Source: Pseudomonas sp. GL-B-19
GTDB taxonomy: Bacteria > Pseudomonadota > Gammaproteobacteria > Pseudomonadales > Pseudomonadaceae
Reading direction: 5' to 3'
NCBI RefSeq assembly: GCF_019956415.1
Contig: NZ_JAHBDK010000030.1
Span: forward strand, 1-64,000
DNA: 64,000 bases
The number at the start of each line of letters is the position of its first letter. Positions within the stretch are counted from its first letter, which is position 1. Of the stretch, positions 22,733-33,613 are shown piece by piece. The notes under the pieces are model-generated. The model saw only the letters and a program-made list of their open reading frames with translations. It had not been told where the DNA came from and did no database searches. A program made the translations under genes and the position numbers.

Positions 22733-23743
22733 ATGCTCGCCCTCGGCAAACTGCTTGAACTGACCCTCGCCGGCCGCGAACCGGCGGAGAAGACTCAACT
22801 GACTGTCGAAGGCGTGCGGATGCGCTGGTTGAGCGAAGGTGCGCTGGAAGTCCGGCCACCTGAAGCTCGCGACAATGGCCTGGACCTGCTGCTGTCGGCC
22901 GGTATCCACGGCAACGAAACAGCGCCGATCGAGTTGCTTGATCGCCTGTTGCATGACATCGCTCGTGGCGACTTGAAGCCACGCGCACGAATTCTGTTTC
23001 TGTTCGGTAACCCCGACGCGATCCGTAAAGGCGAGCGCTTCATCGAACAGGACGTCAATCGGCTGTTCAATGGCCGGCACGAACAGAGCAGCGGCTCAGA
23101 AGCCTTGCGCGCTTGTGAGCTGGAGCGGCTGGCGGCGGTTTTCTTCAGCCTGCCGGATCGCCAGCGTCTGCACTACGACCTGCACACCGCGATTCGCGGC
23201 TCGAAAATCGAGCAGTTCGCCTTGTACCCCTGGAAGGAAGGTCGCCAGCATTCGCGTCAGGAACTGGCGCGCCTGCGTGCTGCCGGCATGGAGGCGGTGC
23301 TGTTGCAGAACAAGCCATCCATCGTCTTCAGTTCCTACACCTACGACAAGCTGGGCGCCGAGTCCTTCACCCTCGAACTGGGCAAGGCGCGGCCGTTCGG
23401 GCAAAACGCCGGGGTCAATGTTTCCCTGCTGGAAACCCGCCTGAAACAGATCATCGAAGGCACCGAACCGGAACTGACCGAATCGGCGCTGGACGGTTTG
23501 CAGCTGTACAGCGTGGCGCGGGAAATCATCAAGCACAGCGATAGCTTCCGCTTGAACCTTCCGGCGGACATCGAGAACTTTTCTGAGTTGGACGTGGGTT
23601 ACCTGCTGGCGGAAGACATCGCCAATACCCGATGGATCATCGAAGAAGAGGGCGCCCGGATCATCTTCCCGAACCCCAAGGTGAAGAATGGCTTGCGCGC
23701 CGGCATCCTGGTCGTGCCAGCCACCGACGAAAACCTGGCCTGA
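22733..23743 (+). CDS. aruE: succinylglutamate desuccinylase
   Basis: Zinc hydrolase that cleaves N-succinylglutamate to glutamate and succinate, the last step of the pathway. The 336-residue AstE-family protein has the HxxE zinc motif in [17 protein letters not shown] and the third ligand in [10 protein letters not shown]; Glu in [11 protein letters not shown] is in the expected place for catalysis. It starts 12 bases after the His-rich gene, with AAGGAAACC before the ATG. A REP pair follows and no standard terminator is seen. Confidence 0.94.
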   Translation: MLALGKLLELTLAGREPAEKTQLTVEGVRMRWLSEGALEVRPPEARDNGLDLLLSAGIHGNETAPIELLDRLLHDIARGDLKPRARILFLFGNPDAIRKGERFIEQDVNRLFNGRHEQSSGSEALRACELERLAAVFFSLPDRQRLHYDLHTAIRGSKIEQFALYPWKEGRQHSRQELARLRAAGMEAVLLQNKPSIVFSSYTYDKLGAESFTLELGKARPFGQNAGVNVSLLETRLKQIIEGTEPELTESALDGLQLYSVAREIIKHSDSFRLNLPADIENFSELDVGYLLAEDIANTRWIIEEEGARIIFPNPKVKNGLRAGILVVPATDENLA

Positions 23744-23753
23744 CAAACAATCT

Positions 23754-23844
23754 CTGTAGGAGCCGGCTTGCCGGCGAAGGCGGAGTGTCAGTCACATCAA
23801 TGCTGGATGTTCCGCCGTCTTCGCTGGCAAGCCAGCTCCTACAG
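23754..23844. repeat. facing REP pair between aruE and ribH2
   Basis: CTGTAGGAGCCGGCTTGCC continuing GGCGAAG at 23754-23780 and the facing copy TCTTCGCTGGCAAGCCAGC continuing TCCTACAG at 23818-23844. It fills the space between two convergent genes, where it could help end transcription from both sides. Confidence 0.85.
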
Positions 23845-23852
23845 GGTTTGCG

Positions 23853-24362
23853 TTAAACGGCCACTGCGCGCGGCTCACTACGACGCAACGCCCGCATCTT
23901 GTGCAGCGTATCCGCGCACGTTTTCGCCGCTTCCTGACCTTTATGCACAAAATGCTCGAAGAAGAATTTCTGATGTTCTTCGCCGGCATGGAAGTGGTGC
24001 GGGGTCAAAACCACCGAGAACACTGGCACTTCGGTTTCCAGCTGGACCTGCATCAGGCCGCTGATCACCGACTGCGCCACGAATTCGTGACGGTAGATCC
24101 CGCCATCGACCACCAGGCCTGCGGCGACGATACCGGCGTAACGACCGGACTTGGCCAGCAGCTTGGCGTGCAACGGGATTTCAAAGGCGCCGCCGACTTC
24201 GAAGAAATCGATTTCCGATTCCTGATAACCCTGAGCAATCATTTCGGCCACGAAGCCTTTGCGGCTCTGGTCGACGATTTCTTTGTGCCAGCAGGCCTGG
24301 ATGAACGCAACGCGCTCGCCCTGATGGTTTTTGCTTTTGCTATCGATTGCGGTGGGTTGCAT
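23853..24362 (-). CDS. ribH2: 6,7-dimethyl-8-ribityllumazine synthase, RibH2 type
   Basis: Lumazine synthase condenses 5-amino-6-ribitylaminouracil with 3,4-dihydroxy-2-butanone 4-phosphate. The 169-residue protein matches the divergent RibH2 form known from Brucella and rhizobia: VAFIQACWHKEIVDQSRKGF, FEVGGAFEIPLHAKLL, VAAGLVVDGGIYRHEFVAQS and VPVFSVVLTPHHFH with the catalytic His. It is a lone gene controlled by an FMN riboswitch, so it is probably a second, flavin-repressed copy, not the one in the rib operon. The ATG at 24362 follows CAGGAGTCAGAAC on the minus strand. Start and family are clear; physiological role is inferred. Confidence 0.9.
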   Translation of the reverse strand: MQPTAIDSKSKNHQGERVAFIQACWHKEIVDQSRKGFVAEMIAQGYQESEIDFFEVGGAFEIPLHAKLLAKSGRYAGIVAAGLVVDGGIYRHEFVAQSVISGLMQVQLETEVPVFSVVLTPHHFHAGEEHQKFFFEHFVHKGQEAAKTCADTLHKMRALRRSEPRAVAV

Positions 24363-24371
24363 GTTCTGACT

Positions 24372-24392
24372 CCTGTTTATGTATAAAACAGG
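24372..24392 (-). promoter_or_regulatory. hairpin covering the ribH2 Shine-Dalgarno sequence
   Basis: On the minus strand CCTGTTT-TATACAT-AAACAGG forms a perfect 7-bp stem. The AGG at its 3' end is the first half of the AGGAG ribosome binding site of ribH2. The hairpin lies about 75 bases after the FMN aptamer and is a good candidate for the riboswitch expression platform acting on translation. Confidence 0.5.
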
Positions 24393-24467
24393 GCATATGA
24401 ATCGAATGGGATTTCAGGGTGCGCACGCTTGCACGAATGCTTGCGTACGGCCCTTTGGCGTCAATCC

Positions 24468-24632
24468 CGTTCTCTCTTCATCCGGACTATGACCGTCGGC
24501 CCCGGGATCACACCGGGTCTGCTGACCTTGTCGTCATACACAGCCATTTGCCGTGCCTGTCGCCAAGCGCTCGCGGGCTATGCGCGTTGCGCGCAATTAC
24601 CGCCGGTGGGGAGTTGCACCCCGCCCTGAGAA
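24468..24632 (-). ncRNA. FMN riboswitch (RFN element)
   Basis: Read on the minus strand the segment has the ordered RFN consensus blocks: TCAGGGCGGGGTGCAA, CTCCCCACCGGCGGTAAT, AGCCCGCGAGCGC, GGTCAGCAGACCCGGTG, and the closing block CCGGGGCCGACGGTCATAGT then CCGGATGAAGAGAGAACG. A long variable P3-type arm lies between. It ends 105 bases before ribH2. FMN binding is expected to lower ribH2 expression. Confidence 0.95.
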
Positions 24633-24832
24633 CGTTTTGCCGTCAGAATGTCTGGCAGCGCAGCGTTTTTAACACATATTTCAGAGCCGCGCATCGCTGC
24701 TATCCGATGATTGCAATCGACTTTTTCGCTGGCTTGAGAGGCCTTTTCCCGCTCAAGGGTTGATTATTCGTTGCCATGCCCGCAGTAATTCCTACCTGGA
24801 AGGGATATCCCCTGCTTACCGAGGCCAGATTC

Positions 24833-25837
24833 ATGAGTGTTATCGATCTTCGCAGCGACACCGTCACCCAACCCTCTGTCGGGATGCTCGACGCGATGGC
24901 CAAAGCGGCCACCGGTGATGACGTTTATGGTGAGGACCCAACGGTCAACGGTCTGGAAGCCGAACTGGCAAAACGCCTTGGTTTCGCCGCAGTGCTGTTC
25001 GTACCGACGGGAACCATGAGCAACTTGCTGGGTTTGATGGCGCATTGCGAACGCGGTGATGAATATATTGTTGGCCAGCAGGCTCACACCTATAAGTACG
25101 AAGGCGGTGGGGCGGCGGTGCTTGGTTCGATCCAGCCGCAGCCGCTGGAAGTGCAGGCCGACGGCTCGCTGGACTTGGCTCATGTTGCCGCCGCGATTAA
25201 ACCGGACGATTTCCACTTTGCCCGTACCCGTTTGCTGGCGCTGGAAAACACCATGCAAGGCAAAGTGCTGCCGCTTGAGTATCTGGCGCGGGCCCGAAGC
25301 TTTACCCGTGAACATGGGTTGCAGCTGCACCTGGACGGCGCGCGGCTATACAACGCAGCCGTCAAACTGGGGGTTGATGCCAGGGAAATCACACAGCACT
25401 TCGATTCCGTTTCGGTCTGCCTGTCCAAAGGCCTGGGCGCGCCAGTCGGTTCAGTGTTGTGCGGCTCTGCCGAGTTGATCGGCAAGGCGCGCCGTTTGCG
25501 CAAAATGGTCGGGGGCGGCATGCGACAAGCCGGGCTTCTGGCCGCAGCGGGTTTGTATGCCCTGAACAACAACGTCCAGCGTCTGGCTGACGACCACGCC
25601 AATGCACAATTCCTGGCCGAAGGCTTGCGTGCGGCGGGTTACGACGTCGAGCCGGTGCAGACCAACATGGTTTACGTGCAGATGGGCGAAAAGGCTGAAG
25701 CAATCAAGACGTTCGCCGCCGAGCGCGGGATCAAGTTGAGCGCGGCAGGGCGCCTGCGTATGGTCACGCACATGAACGTCAGTCGTGAGCAAATCGAGCA
25801 GGTCGTCGCGGCATTCGTCGACTTTTCGCGCAAGTGA
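24833..25837 (+). CDS. ltaE: low-specificity L-threonine aldolase
   Basis: PLP enzyme that splits threonine or allo-threonine into glycine and acetaldehyde. The 334-residue protein is of the E. coli LtaE type: [64 protein letters not shown] and the cofactor Lys in [18 protein letters not shown]. Start at 24833 is preceded by GAGGCC; the longer frame from 24776 has no ribosome site. It is transcribed away from the FMN riboswitch, with about 200 bases between for both promoters. Confidence 0.93.
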   Translation: MSVIDLRSDTVTQPSVGMLDAMAKAATGDDVYGEDPTVNGLEAELAKRLGFAAVLFVPTGTMSNLLGLMAHCERGDEYIVGQQAHTYKYEGGGAAVLGSIQPQPLEVQADGSLDLAHVAAAIKPDDFHFARTRLLALENTMQGKVLPLEYLARARSFTREHGLQLHLDGARLYNAAVKLGVDAREITQHFDSVSVCLSKGLGAPVGSVLCGSAELIGKARRLRKMVGGGMRQAGLLAAAGLYALNNNVQRLADDHANAQFLAEGLRAAGYDVEPVQTNMVYVQMGEKAEAIKTFAAERGIKLSAAGRLRMVTHMNVSREQIEQVVAAFVDFSRK

Positions 25838-25881
25838 TAGCGTTAGCGCTCCAATTGACTGTTTCTATCGTATAAACACGC

Positions 25882-25909
25882 TGTACCCCGCGCGCAGGGC
25901 CGATATAAT
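25882..25909 (+). promoter_or_regulatory. probable sigma-70 promoter of alaS
   Basis: TATAAT at 25904-25909 with TGTACC at 25882-25887, spacing 16. The -10 is perfect and is followed by a GC-rich stretch typical of growth-regulated promoters; the -35 is weak. It lies 75 bases before the alaS ATG. Confidence 0.6.
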
Positions 25910-25983
25910 GCGGCCCTTTGCCGTCGCTTCGTCTGTTGACGTTTCGAACAGGCCTTTGGCCGCAGCCTCCGTGGAAGAACCTA

Positions 25984-28608
<2,625 letters not shown>

Positions 28609-28697
28609 GGCAGCATCTGGCTCGCGGTCTAGTCGCGGGCCAGAACGCTGTTTGAGTGATAATTTGGGCGCCCTTCATGGGCAGAGGCGGCTTTGAA

Positions 28698-29939
28698 ATG
28701 GCTTTGATCGTACAGAAATTTGGAGGCACCTCGGTCGGCACTGTCGAGAGAATCGAGCAGGTCGCCGACAAGGTTAAGAAATTCCGCGATGCCGGCGATG
28801 ACCTGGTGGTTGTGCTGTCTGCAATGAGCGGCGAAACCAACCGTCTGATCGATCTGGCCAAGCAAATCAGTGGCGGCGATCAGCCGGTTCCTCGCGAGCT
28901 GGATGTGATCGTCTCCACCGGTGAGCAGGTGACGATTGCGCTGTTGGCCATGGCGCTGATCAAGCGCGGCGTGCCAGCGGTGTCCTACACCGGTAATCAG
29001 GTACGGATTCTGACGGACAGCGCGCACAATAAAGCGCGTATCTTGCAGATTGATGACCAGAAGATTCGTGGTGATCTGAAAGCTGGTCGCGTGGTGGTTG
29101 TCGCCGGTTTCCAGGGCGTCGACGAGCACGGCAACATTACCACCCTCGGTCGTGGTGGTTCCGATACTACCGGCGTGGCGCTGGCAGCAGCCTTGAAGGC
29201 TGATGAATGCCAGATCTACACCGACGTCGATGGTGTCTACACCACCGACCCGCGTGTGGTGTCCGTGGCTCAGCGCCTGGACAAGATTACCTTTGAAGAG
29301 ATGCTGGAAATGGCCAGCCTCGGTTCCAAGGTATTGCAGATCCGTGCGGTCGAGTTCGCCGGCAAGTACAACGTTCCGCTGCGCGTACTGCACAGCTTCA
29401 AGGAGGGTCCGGGCACCCTCATTACTATTGATGAAGAGGAAACCATGGAACAGCCGATCATTTCCGGTATCGCTTTCAACCGCGATGAAGCCAAGCTGAC
29501 CATCCGTGGCGTGCCAGACATCCCGGGCGTTGCCTTCAAGATTCTCGGCCCGATCAGTGCCGCGAACATCGAAGTCGACATGATCGTGCAGAACGTTGCG
29601 CACGATAACACCACCGACTTCACCTTCACCGTGCACCGCAACGACTACCAGGCGGCGCAAACCGTGCTGGAAAAAACCGCTGGCGAGCTGGGTGCCCGTG
29701 AAGTCATCGGCGACACCAAGATCGCCAAGGTATCGATTGTCGGCGTTGGTATGCGCTCCCACGCAGGCGTCGCCAGCCGCATGTTCGAAGCACTGGCCAA
29801 GGAAACCATCAACATCCAGATGATCTCGACGTCGGAAATCAAAGTCTCCGTCGTGATCGAAGAGAAGTACCTGGAACTGGCTGTGCGCGCTCTGCACACG
29901 GCTTTCGAACTGGACGCGCCGGCCCGACAGGGCGAGTGA
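28698..29939 (+). CDS. lysC: aspartate kinase
   Basis: Phosphorylates aspartate, first step to lysine, threonine and methionine. The 413-residue protein has the kinase domain (LIVQKFGGTSVGTVERIEQV; GRGGSDTTGVALAAALKADE; TDVDGVYTTDPR) and two ACT domains in the last 150 residues, which bind feedback effectors. Inside the gene, GAAGAGGA followed 6 bases later by ATG at 29445 (Met250) could start a separate regulatory beta subunit, as in Corynebacterium LysC where the internal start is also near residue 250. A strong terminator follows. Confidence 0.96.
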   Translation: MALIVQKFGGTSVGTVERIEQVADKVKKFRDAGDDLVVVLSAMSGETNRLIDLAKQISGGDQPVPRELDVIVSTGEQVTIALLAMALIKRGVPAVSYTGNQVRILTDSAHNKARILQIDDQKIRGDLKAGRVVVVAGFQGVDEHGNITTLGRGGSDTTGVALAAALKADECQIYTDVDGVYTTDPRVVSVAQRLDKITFEEMLEMASLGSKVLQIRAVEFAGKYNVPLRVLHSFKEGPGTLITIDEEETMEQPIISGIAFNRDEAKLTIRGVPDIPGVAFKILGPISAANIEVDMIVQNVAHDNTTDFTFTVHRNDYQAAQTVLEKTAGELGAREVIGDTKIAKVSIVGVGMRSHAGVASRMFEALAKETINIQMISTSEIKVSVVIEEKYLELAVRALHTAFELDAPARQGE

Positions 29940-29950
29940 TGCGTTTGCCG

Positions 29951-29982
29951 AAGGGCGCGGTCTGACCGCGCCTTTTGTTTTT
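29951..29982 (+). terminator. rho-independent terminator of lysC
   Basis: GGCGCGGT / ACCGCGCC stem with a 3-base loop followed by TTTTGTTTTTTT, starting 14 bases after the lysC stop. Confidence 0.85.
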
Positions 29983-30126
29983 TTGAATAGCGCGACCCAA
30001 GACTGTTCTTTTGCTCGCGCTGGTCAATACTCAGGCATGTAGGGCTGCGATCATTCTGGTTGTGGGTCGAGTGCCCTTTTTTTTGCAGACTGTTGTCCCT
30101 GAAATGAAATGCGTTAGGAGAAAGGT

Positions 30127-30315
30127 ATGCTGATTCTGACCCGGCGGTGCGCTGAAAGCCTGATTATTGGTGATGGCGAAATCACCGTGACCGTGCTCGG
30201 CGTCAAAGGAAATCAAGTGCGTATCGGTGTCAACGCCCCGAAAGAGGTTGCTGTGCACCGTGAAGAAATTTACCTGCGTATAAAGAAAGAGAAGGACGAA
30301 GAACCAAGCCATTAA
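30127..30315 (+). CDS. rsmA: carbon storage / secondary metabolism regulator, CsrA/RsmA family
   Basis: A 62-residue RNA-binding dimer that covers GGA motifs in leaders of target messages and is titrated by Rsm small RNAs under GacA. The sequence is full Csr[42 protein letters not shown] and HREEIYLRI, including Arg44-region residues that contact RNA. AGGAGAAAGGT precedes the ATG. The order lysC-rsmA-tRNA-Ser-tRNA-Arg is the usual Pseudomonas arrangement. No hairpin terminator is seen before the tRNA promoter. Confidence 0.97.
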   Translation: MLILTRRCAESLIIGDGEITVTVLGVKGNQVRIGVNAPKEVAVHREEIYLRIKKEKDEEPSH

Positions 30316-30334
30316 TTTTTATCGTTTTTTATGT

Positions 30335-30363
30335 TTGCAAACGGGGAAAAGGTTGGTTAAGAT
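30335..30363 (+). promoter_or_regulatory. sigma-70 promoter of tRNA-Ser
   Basis: TTGCAA at 30335-30340 and TAAGAT at 30358-30363 with a 17-base spacer, 14 bases before the mature tRNA-Ser 5' end. The CGCCCC after the -10 is a GC-rich discriminator as at stringently controlled tRNA promoters. Confidence 0.7.
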
Positions 30364-30377
30364 ACGCCCCGTGTTGC

Positions 30378-30468
30378 GGAGAGCTGGCCGAGTGGCCGAA
30401 GGCGCTCCCCTGCTAAGGGAGTACACCTCAAAAGGGTGTCGGGGGTTCGAATCCCCCGTTCTCCGCCA
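30378..30468 (+). tRNA. tRNA-Ser (anticodon GCT)
   Basis: 91-base class-II tRNA. The acceptor stem GGAGAGC pairs with GTTCTCC, the anticodon stem CTCCC/GGGAG holds CTGCTAA (GCT), a long variable arm follows, the T arm is GGGGGTTCGAATCCCCC, and CCA is encoded. Confidence 0.97.
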
Positions 30469-30533
30469 TTATTTGCGTAGTACGTTGTAATCTGGCTTCT
30501 TCGGTAAGTTGTTGAAATTACTAGAAAAAGTGT

Positions 30534-30561
30534 TTGACATAGAGATTAGACGGCCTATAAT
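30534..30561 (+). promoter_or_regulatory. consensus sigma-70 promoter of tRNA-Arg
   Basis: TTGACA at 30534-30539 and TATAAT at 30556-30561, both perfect, 16 bases apart, followed by GCGCGG. It lies 14 bases before the first tRNA-Arg and probably drives both tRNA-Arg copies. Confidence 0.85.
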
Positions 30562-30575
30562 GCGCGGCAACAAAT

Positions 30576-30652
30576 GCACTCGTAGCTCAGCTGGATAGAG
30601 TACTCGGCTACGAACCGAGCGGTCACAGGTTCGAATCCTGTCGAGTGCACCA
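30576..30652 (+). tRNA. tRNA-Arg (anticodon ACG), first copy
   Basis: 77 bases with acceptor GCACTCG / CGAGTGC, anticodon loop CTACGAA (ACG, A34 becomes inosine), T arm CAGGTTCGAATCCTG and encoded CCA. Confidence 0.97.
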
Positions 30653-30724
30653 TTTAAGAGTTGTTTGCAGTGATGCGAGCAACTTTGCTTCAGCCAGTTG
30701 TGGTCTGGTTTAAAAACACAAAAT

Positions 30725-30801
30725 GCACTCGTAGCTCAGCTGGATAGAGTACTCGGCTACGAACCGAGCGGTCACAGGTTCGAATCCTGTCGAGTGCACC
30801 A
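30725..30801 (+). tRNA. tRNA-Arg (anticodon ACG), second copy
   Basis: Identical over all 77 bases to the copy at 30576-30652, 72 bases downstream, including a few flanking bases (AAATGCACTC). No separate promoter is seen between them and a terminator follows, so they are probably one transcript. Confidence 0.97.
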
Positions 30802-30807
30802 AACACC

Positions 30808-30836
30808 AAAAAGCCCGCGTTTAACGCGGGCTTTTT
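30808..30836. terminator. bidirectional terminator after the tRNA genes
   Basis: AAAAAGCCCGCGT-TTA-ACGCGGGCTTTTT. It ends the tRNA-Arg transcript on the plus strand and the opposing DUF4124-like gene on the minus strand; the stop codon of the latter lies in the loop. Confidence 0.9.
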
Positions 30837-31339
30837 GCCGTCTGGGATTTGGCTTTTCCTTTCGTGCATCCTTTCTCATCGAACTCGACGTGTGCGCTAC
30901 GACCTCGCTTGGTGTCGTAGCGGTAGGTCGTTGATGAATTCCTGATACTGATCTTGTCTGGCTTGCCGAGAGCGCTCTCGACGTCCTGCTGGCTCATGCC
31001 GGCGACGACACGTTGATTGATGATCGCTGTGCGTCGCTCCTTGGCGTTGATCAGATTCCCGCATTTGTCCTCGGCCTGACCCACGATGGTCGGCGCTCTC
31101 CTTTGGTTTTTTATACCTGATGTTTCGCCAATGTTGGCTTCTGGCATGAGCGCCATCGTGCTGCCGGGTGTGAACGTGTGCACATCCTGCAAAGACAGGC
31201 GCTCTCCGGCCGTGCAGCTCAAGGTGGTGAAGGTGACCTGTCCGTTGGGGGCTTCGCATCGGTGAACAGTCCCTGCCTGCAGTCGAGGCGGCAGGCAGAG
31301 CAGGGCGGTCAGCAAAAAATAGCGCGCAATCGATGGCAT
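30821..31339 (-). CDS. exported protein with DUF4124-like and OmlA/SmpA-like parts
   Basis: A 172-residue protein with a signal peptide (SIARYFLLTALLCLPPRLQAG). After cleavage comes a DUF4124-like start, TVHRCEAPNGQVTFTTLSCT, with two Cys, then a linker, then INQRVVAGMSQQDVESALGK PDKI, which resembles the 'GMTxxxVxxxLGxP' repeat of SmpA/OmlA-type envelope proteins. The C terminus is basic (KGKAKSQTAKSPR) and its last codons are written within the terminator shared with the tRNA genes. Function is unknown; a periplasmic envelope role is inferred. Confidence 0.75.
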   Translation of the reverse strand: MPSIARYFLLTALLCLPPRLQAGTVHRCEAPNGQVTFTTLSCTAGERLSLQDVHTFTPGSTMALMPEANIGETSGIKNQRRAPTIVGQAEDKCGNLINAKERRTAIINQRVVAGMSQQDVESALGKPDKISIRNSSTTYRYDTKRGRSAHVEFDEKGCTKGKAKSQTAKSPR

Positions 31340-31529
31340 TTGACGTCCTCCATGACGGTCGATATCAAGGGTAGCTGCTACATTTTTTGAGGGTGGTGTG
31401 TTTTCTTTTCAGAATGAGTCGTCGCAATTGGATAGATAGGGTGGCGCTCAGGTTTGTCTTGCAAGCGCTTGTTTCAGCCACGATTTTTTAACGTTTAAAA
31501 CCGTTGGGCGGTGTATCATTGCGCCCGTC

Positions 31530-31544
31530 AGCCCCGCCGGGGCT
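31530..31544 (+). other. GC hairpin in the mgtE leader
   Basis: AGCCCC-GCC-GGGGCT forms a tight hairpin about 115 bases before the mgtE ATG, with no T run. The 319-base gap 31340-31658 otherwise shows no gene; it must contain promoters for both divergent genes. I see no recognised magnesium riboswitch consensus. Confidence 0.35.
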
Positions 31545-31658
31545 TGTGGAATACCTCCATGGACTTACCCAGTAGTTACTCAGTACCCCGTTTTACCAAT
31601 CATGAATTGACTGATTGATCCTTCCGGCGTGCCCCGCTGCTGGGAGTGGAGTTCGCCT

Positions 31659-33101
31659 ATGTCTGAAGTTGAAGTAAAGAAAACGCAAGAAAGCCTGCAG
31701 GACCGCCTCGCTCAAGTTGTTGAGCTGTTGCAGCGTCAGCGGGTCATCGAAGACCTGACTCATCGCCAGGAAGGTCCGCATCACGACCGGGTCGAGAACC
31801 TGGTTCACCGGCAAAATCTCGTCGAGCTGCAACGCAAGCTCGATGATCTGCACTCCGCCGACGTCGCTTACATACTTGAAGCGCTGCCGCTGCACGATCG
31901 TCTGACGCTTTGGCAGTTGGTCAAGGCGGATCGCGACGGCGACATCCTGCTTGAAGTATCCGATTCGGTCCGCGAAACCCTGATCGCCGACATGGACGAT
32001 CATGAGCTCCTGGCTGCGGCCAAGGACATGGACGCTGACGAACTGGCTGACCTGGCTTCCGAGCTGCCGCGAGACGTCGTCCACGAGCTGATGGAAACCC
32101 TCGATGGTCAACAGCGTGAGCGCGTTCGCTCTGCGTTGTCCTATGACGAGGAGCAGGTCGGTGCGCTGATGGACTTCGAGATGGTGACCATCCGTGAGGA
32201 TGTCAGTCTCGAAGTGGTTCTGCGTTACCTGCGTCGCCTCAAGGAGTTGCCGAGCCATACCGACAAATTGTTTGTGGTCGACTATGACGGCGTGCTCAAG
32301 GGTGTGCTGCCGATCAAGCGCCTGCTGGTCAACGATCCGGAAAAACAGGTTTCGGAGGTCATGGCCAGTGATCCGGTGAGTTTTCACCCGGACGAGGACG
32401 CCTATGACGCTGCTCAGGCGTTCGAACGTTACGACTTGATCTCGGCGCCCGTGGTCGACAAAAACGGCAAGCTGATCGGTCGTCTGACCATCGATGAAAT
32501 GGTCGACCTGATTCGTGAAGAGAGCGAAAACGAAGTTCTCAACATGGCAGGTCTGCGCGAAGAGGAAGATATTTTTGCGTCAGTCTGGAAATCCCTGCGC
32601 AACCGTTGGGCCTGGCTGGCGGTAAACCTGATTACCGCGTTTATTGCCTCCCGAGTGATCGGCCTGTTTGAAGGCTCCATCGAAAAACTGGTCGCACTGG
32701 CGGCGTTGATGCCGATCGTGGCCGGTATCGGTGGCAACTCCGGTAACCAGACCATCACCATGATTGTTCGAGCCATGGCGCTGGATCAGGTGAGTACCGG
32801 TAATACTTCGCGACTGATGCGCAAAGAGTTGGCGGTCGGTTTGATCAATGGTCTGGTCTGGGGTGGGGTGATTGGGGCGGTGGCCTACATGCTGTACGGC
32901 AGTTGGTCCCTTGGCGTGGTCATGACTGCCGCCATGACGCTCAACCTGTTGCTGGCGGCATTGATGGGTGTGTTGATTCCGATGACCCTGGCGCGGCTTG
33001 GACGCGATCCGGCGATGGGCGCGAGTGTGATGATCACCGCCATGACCGACAGCGGCGGCTTCTTCATCTTCCTCGGGCTGGCGACGATTTTCCTGCTCTG
33101 A
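31659..33101 (+). CDS. mgtE: magnesium transporter MgtE
   Basis: Inner-membrane Mg2+ channel gated by its cytoplasmic Mg-sensing domains. The 480-residue protein has an N-terminal helical MgtE_N domain (about 30-140, acidic, DMDADELADLASELPRDVVH), two CBS domains (about 140-290) and five membrane segments in the last 170 residues with the pore motif IVAGIGGNSGNQTITMIVRA and MTDSGGFFIFLGLATIF. The start at 31659 follows GGAGTGGAG; an upstream GTG at 31629 lacks support. A terminator follows. Confidence 0.95.
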   Translation: MSEVEVKKTQESLQDRLAQVVELLQRQRVIEDLTHRQEGPHHDRVENLVHRQNLVELQRKLDDLHSADVAYILEALPLHDRLTLWQLVKADRDGDILLEVSDSVRETLIADMDDHELLAAAKDMDADELADLASELPRDVVHELMETLDGQQRERVRSALSYDEEQVGALMDFEMVTIREDVSLEVVLRYLRRLKELPSHTDKLFVVDYDGVLKGVLPIKRLLVNDPEKQVSEVMASDPVSFHPDEDAYDAAQAFERYDLISAPVVDKNGKLIGRLTIDEMVDLIREESENEVLNMAGLREEEDIFASVWKSLRNRWAWLAVNLITAFIASRVIGLFEGSIEKLVALAALMPIVAGIGGNSGNQTITMIVRAMALDQVSTGNTSRLMRKELAVGLINGLVWGGVIGAVAYMLYGSWSLGVVMTAAMTLNLLLAALMGVLIPMTLARLGRDPAMGASVMITAMTDSGGFFIFLGLATIFLL

Positions 33102-33116
33102 ATTGCCCGCTGTTAG

Positions 33117-33143
33117 AAACCCGCCATCGGCGGGTTTTTTTTC
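33117..33143 (+). terminator. rho-independent terminator of mgtE
   Basis: AAACCCGCC-ATC-GGCGGGTTTTTTTT, 16 bases after the mgtE stop. Confidence 0.9.
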
Positions 33144-33157
33144 GCCAAATTTCAGGC

Positions 33158-33186
33158 AAAAAAAAGCCAGCGATTATGCTGGCTTG
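33158..33186 (-). terminator. rho-independent terminator of amrZ
   Basis: On the minus strand AAGCCAGC-ATAATC-GCTGGCTTTTTTTT, 16 bases after the amrZ stop. It stands back to back with the mgtE terminator. Confidence 0.9.
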
Positions 33187-33201
33187 AGCTTTCGGGGTGA
33201 A

Positions 33202-33528
33202 TCAGGAAGCGTCTGCGGTCAATTCAGCGTCATGGGCGATCAGCGAAACAAGTGCGTTTTGCTGACGGTGGGAGAGTTGACGGAAACGTTGCAGTAATTC
33301 GCGTTCGTGCAATGACAGCTCCGGGCTGTCCAGGCGCATGCTCAGCTCTTCGCCCAGAGCGCCTTCCTGAATAAGGCTCTGCTCAAGGCGCGCAATGATT
33401 TCGGAGTTCATGCTGCGATGATGATTGCGAGCCACTTCGGCAATGCGTTCACGCATTCCGTCTGGCAGACGTACGACGAACTTGTCAGCCGTACGGCTGG
33501 AATAAATTGCCTGTTTCAATGGGCGCAT
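33202..33528 (-). CDS. amrZ: ribbon-helix-helix regulator AmrZ
   Basis: A 108-residue Arc/MetJ-type regulator that in P. aeruginosa activates alginate and represses flagellar genes (fleQ), and in P. fluorescens controls motility, iron and c-di-GMP genes. The DNA-contacting beta strand KFVVRLP (16-22) and helices [20 protein letters not shown] match AmrZ, as does the tetramerising C-terminal half ([30 protein letters not shown]). An extended N-terminal arm [15 protein letters not shown] is present as in P. aeruginosa. Its presence near a flagellar block is suggestive but the two are 9 kb apart. Confidence 0.93.
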   Translation of the reverse strand: MRPLKQAIYSSRTADKFVVRLPDGMRERIAEVARNHHRSMNSEIIARLEQSLIQEGALGEELSMRLDSPELSLHERELLQRFRQLSHRQQNALVSLIAHDAELTADAS

Positions 33529-33585
33529 ATATTTAACCGGGTTAGTTCAGGGGAGCGGTTCTCGGGATTGGCCGCAGGATGTCTG

Positions 33586-33613
33586 TTAGGACAAGCGCTC
33601 TGGCCAAATGTTC
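33586..33613 (-). promoter_or_regulatory. candidate AlgU (sigma-22) promoter of amrZ
   Basis: On the minus strand GAACAT-N16-TCCTAA, compared with the AlgU consensus GAACTT-N16/17-TCTGA. It lies about 58 bases before the amrZ ATG. amrZ of P. aeruginosa is transcribed by AlgU, which supports the reading; two mismatches leave it uncertain. Confidence 0.4.
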
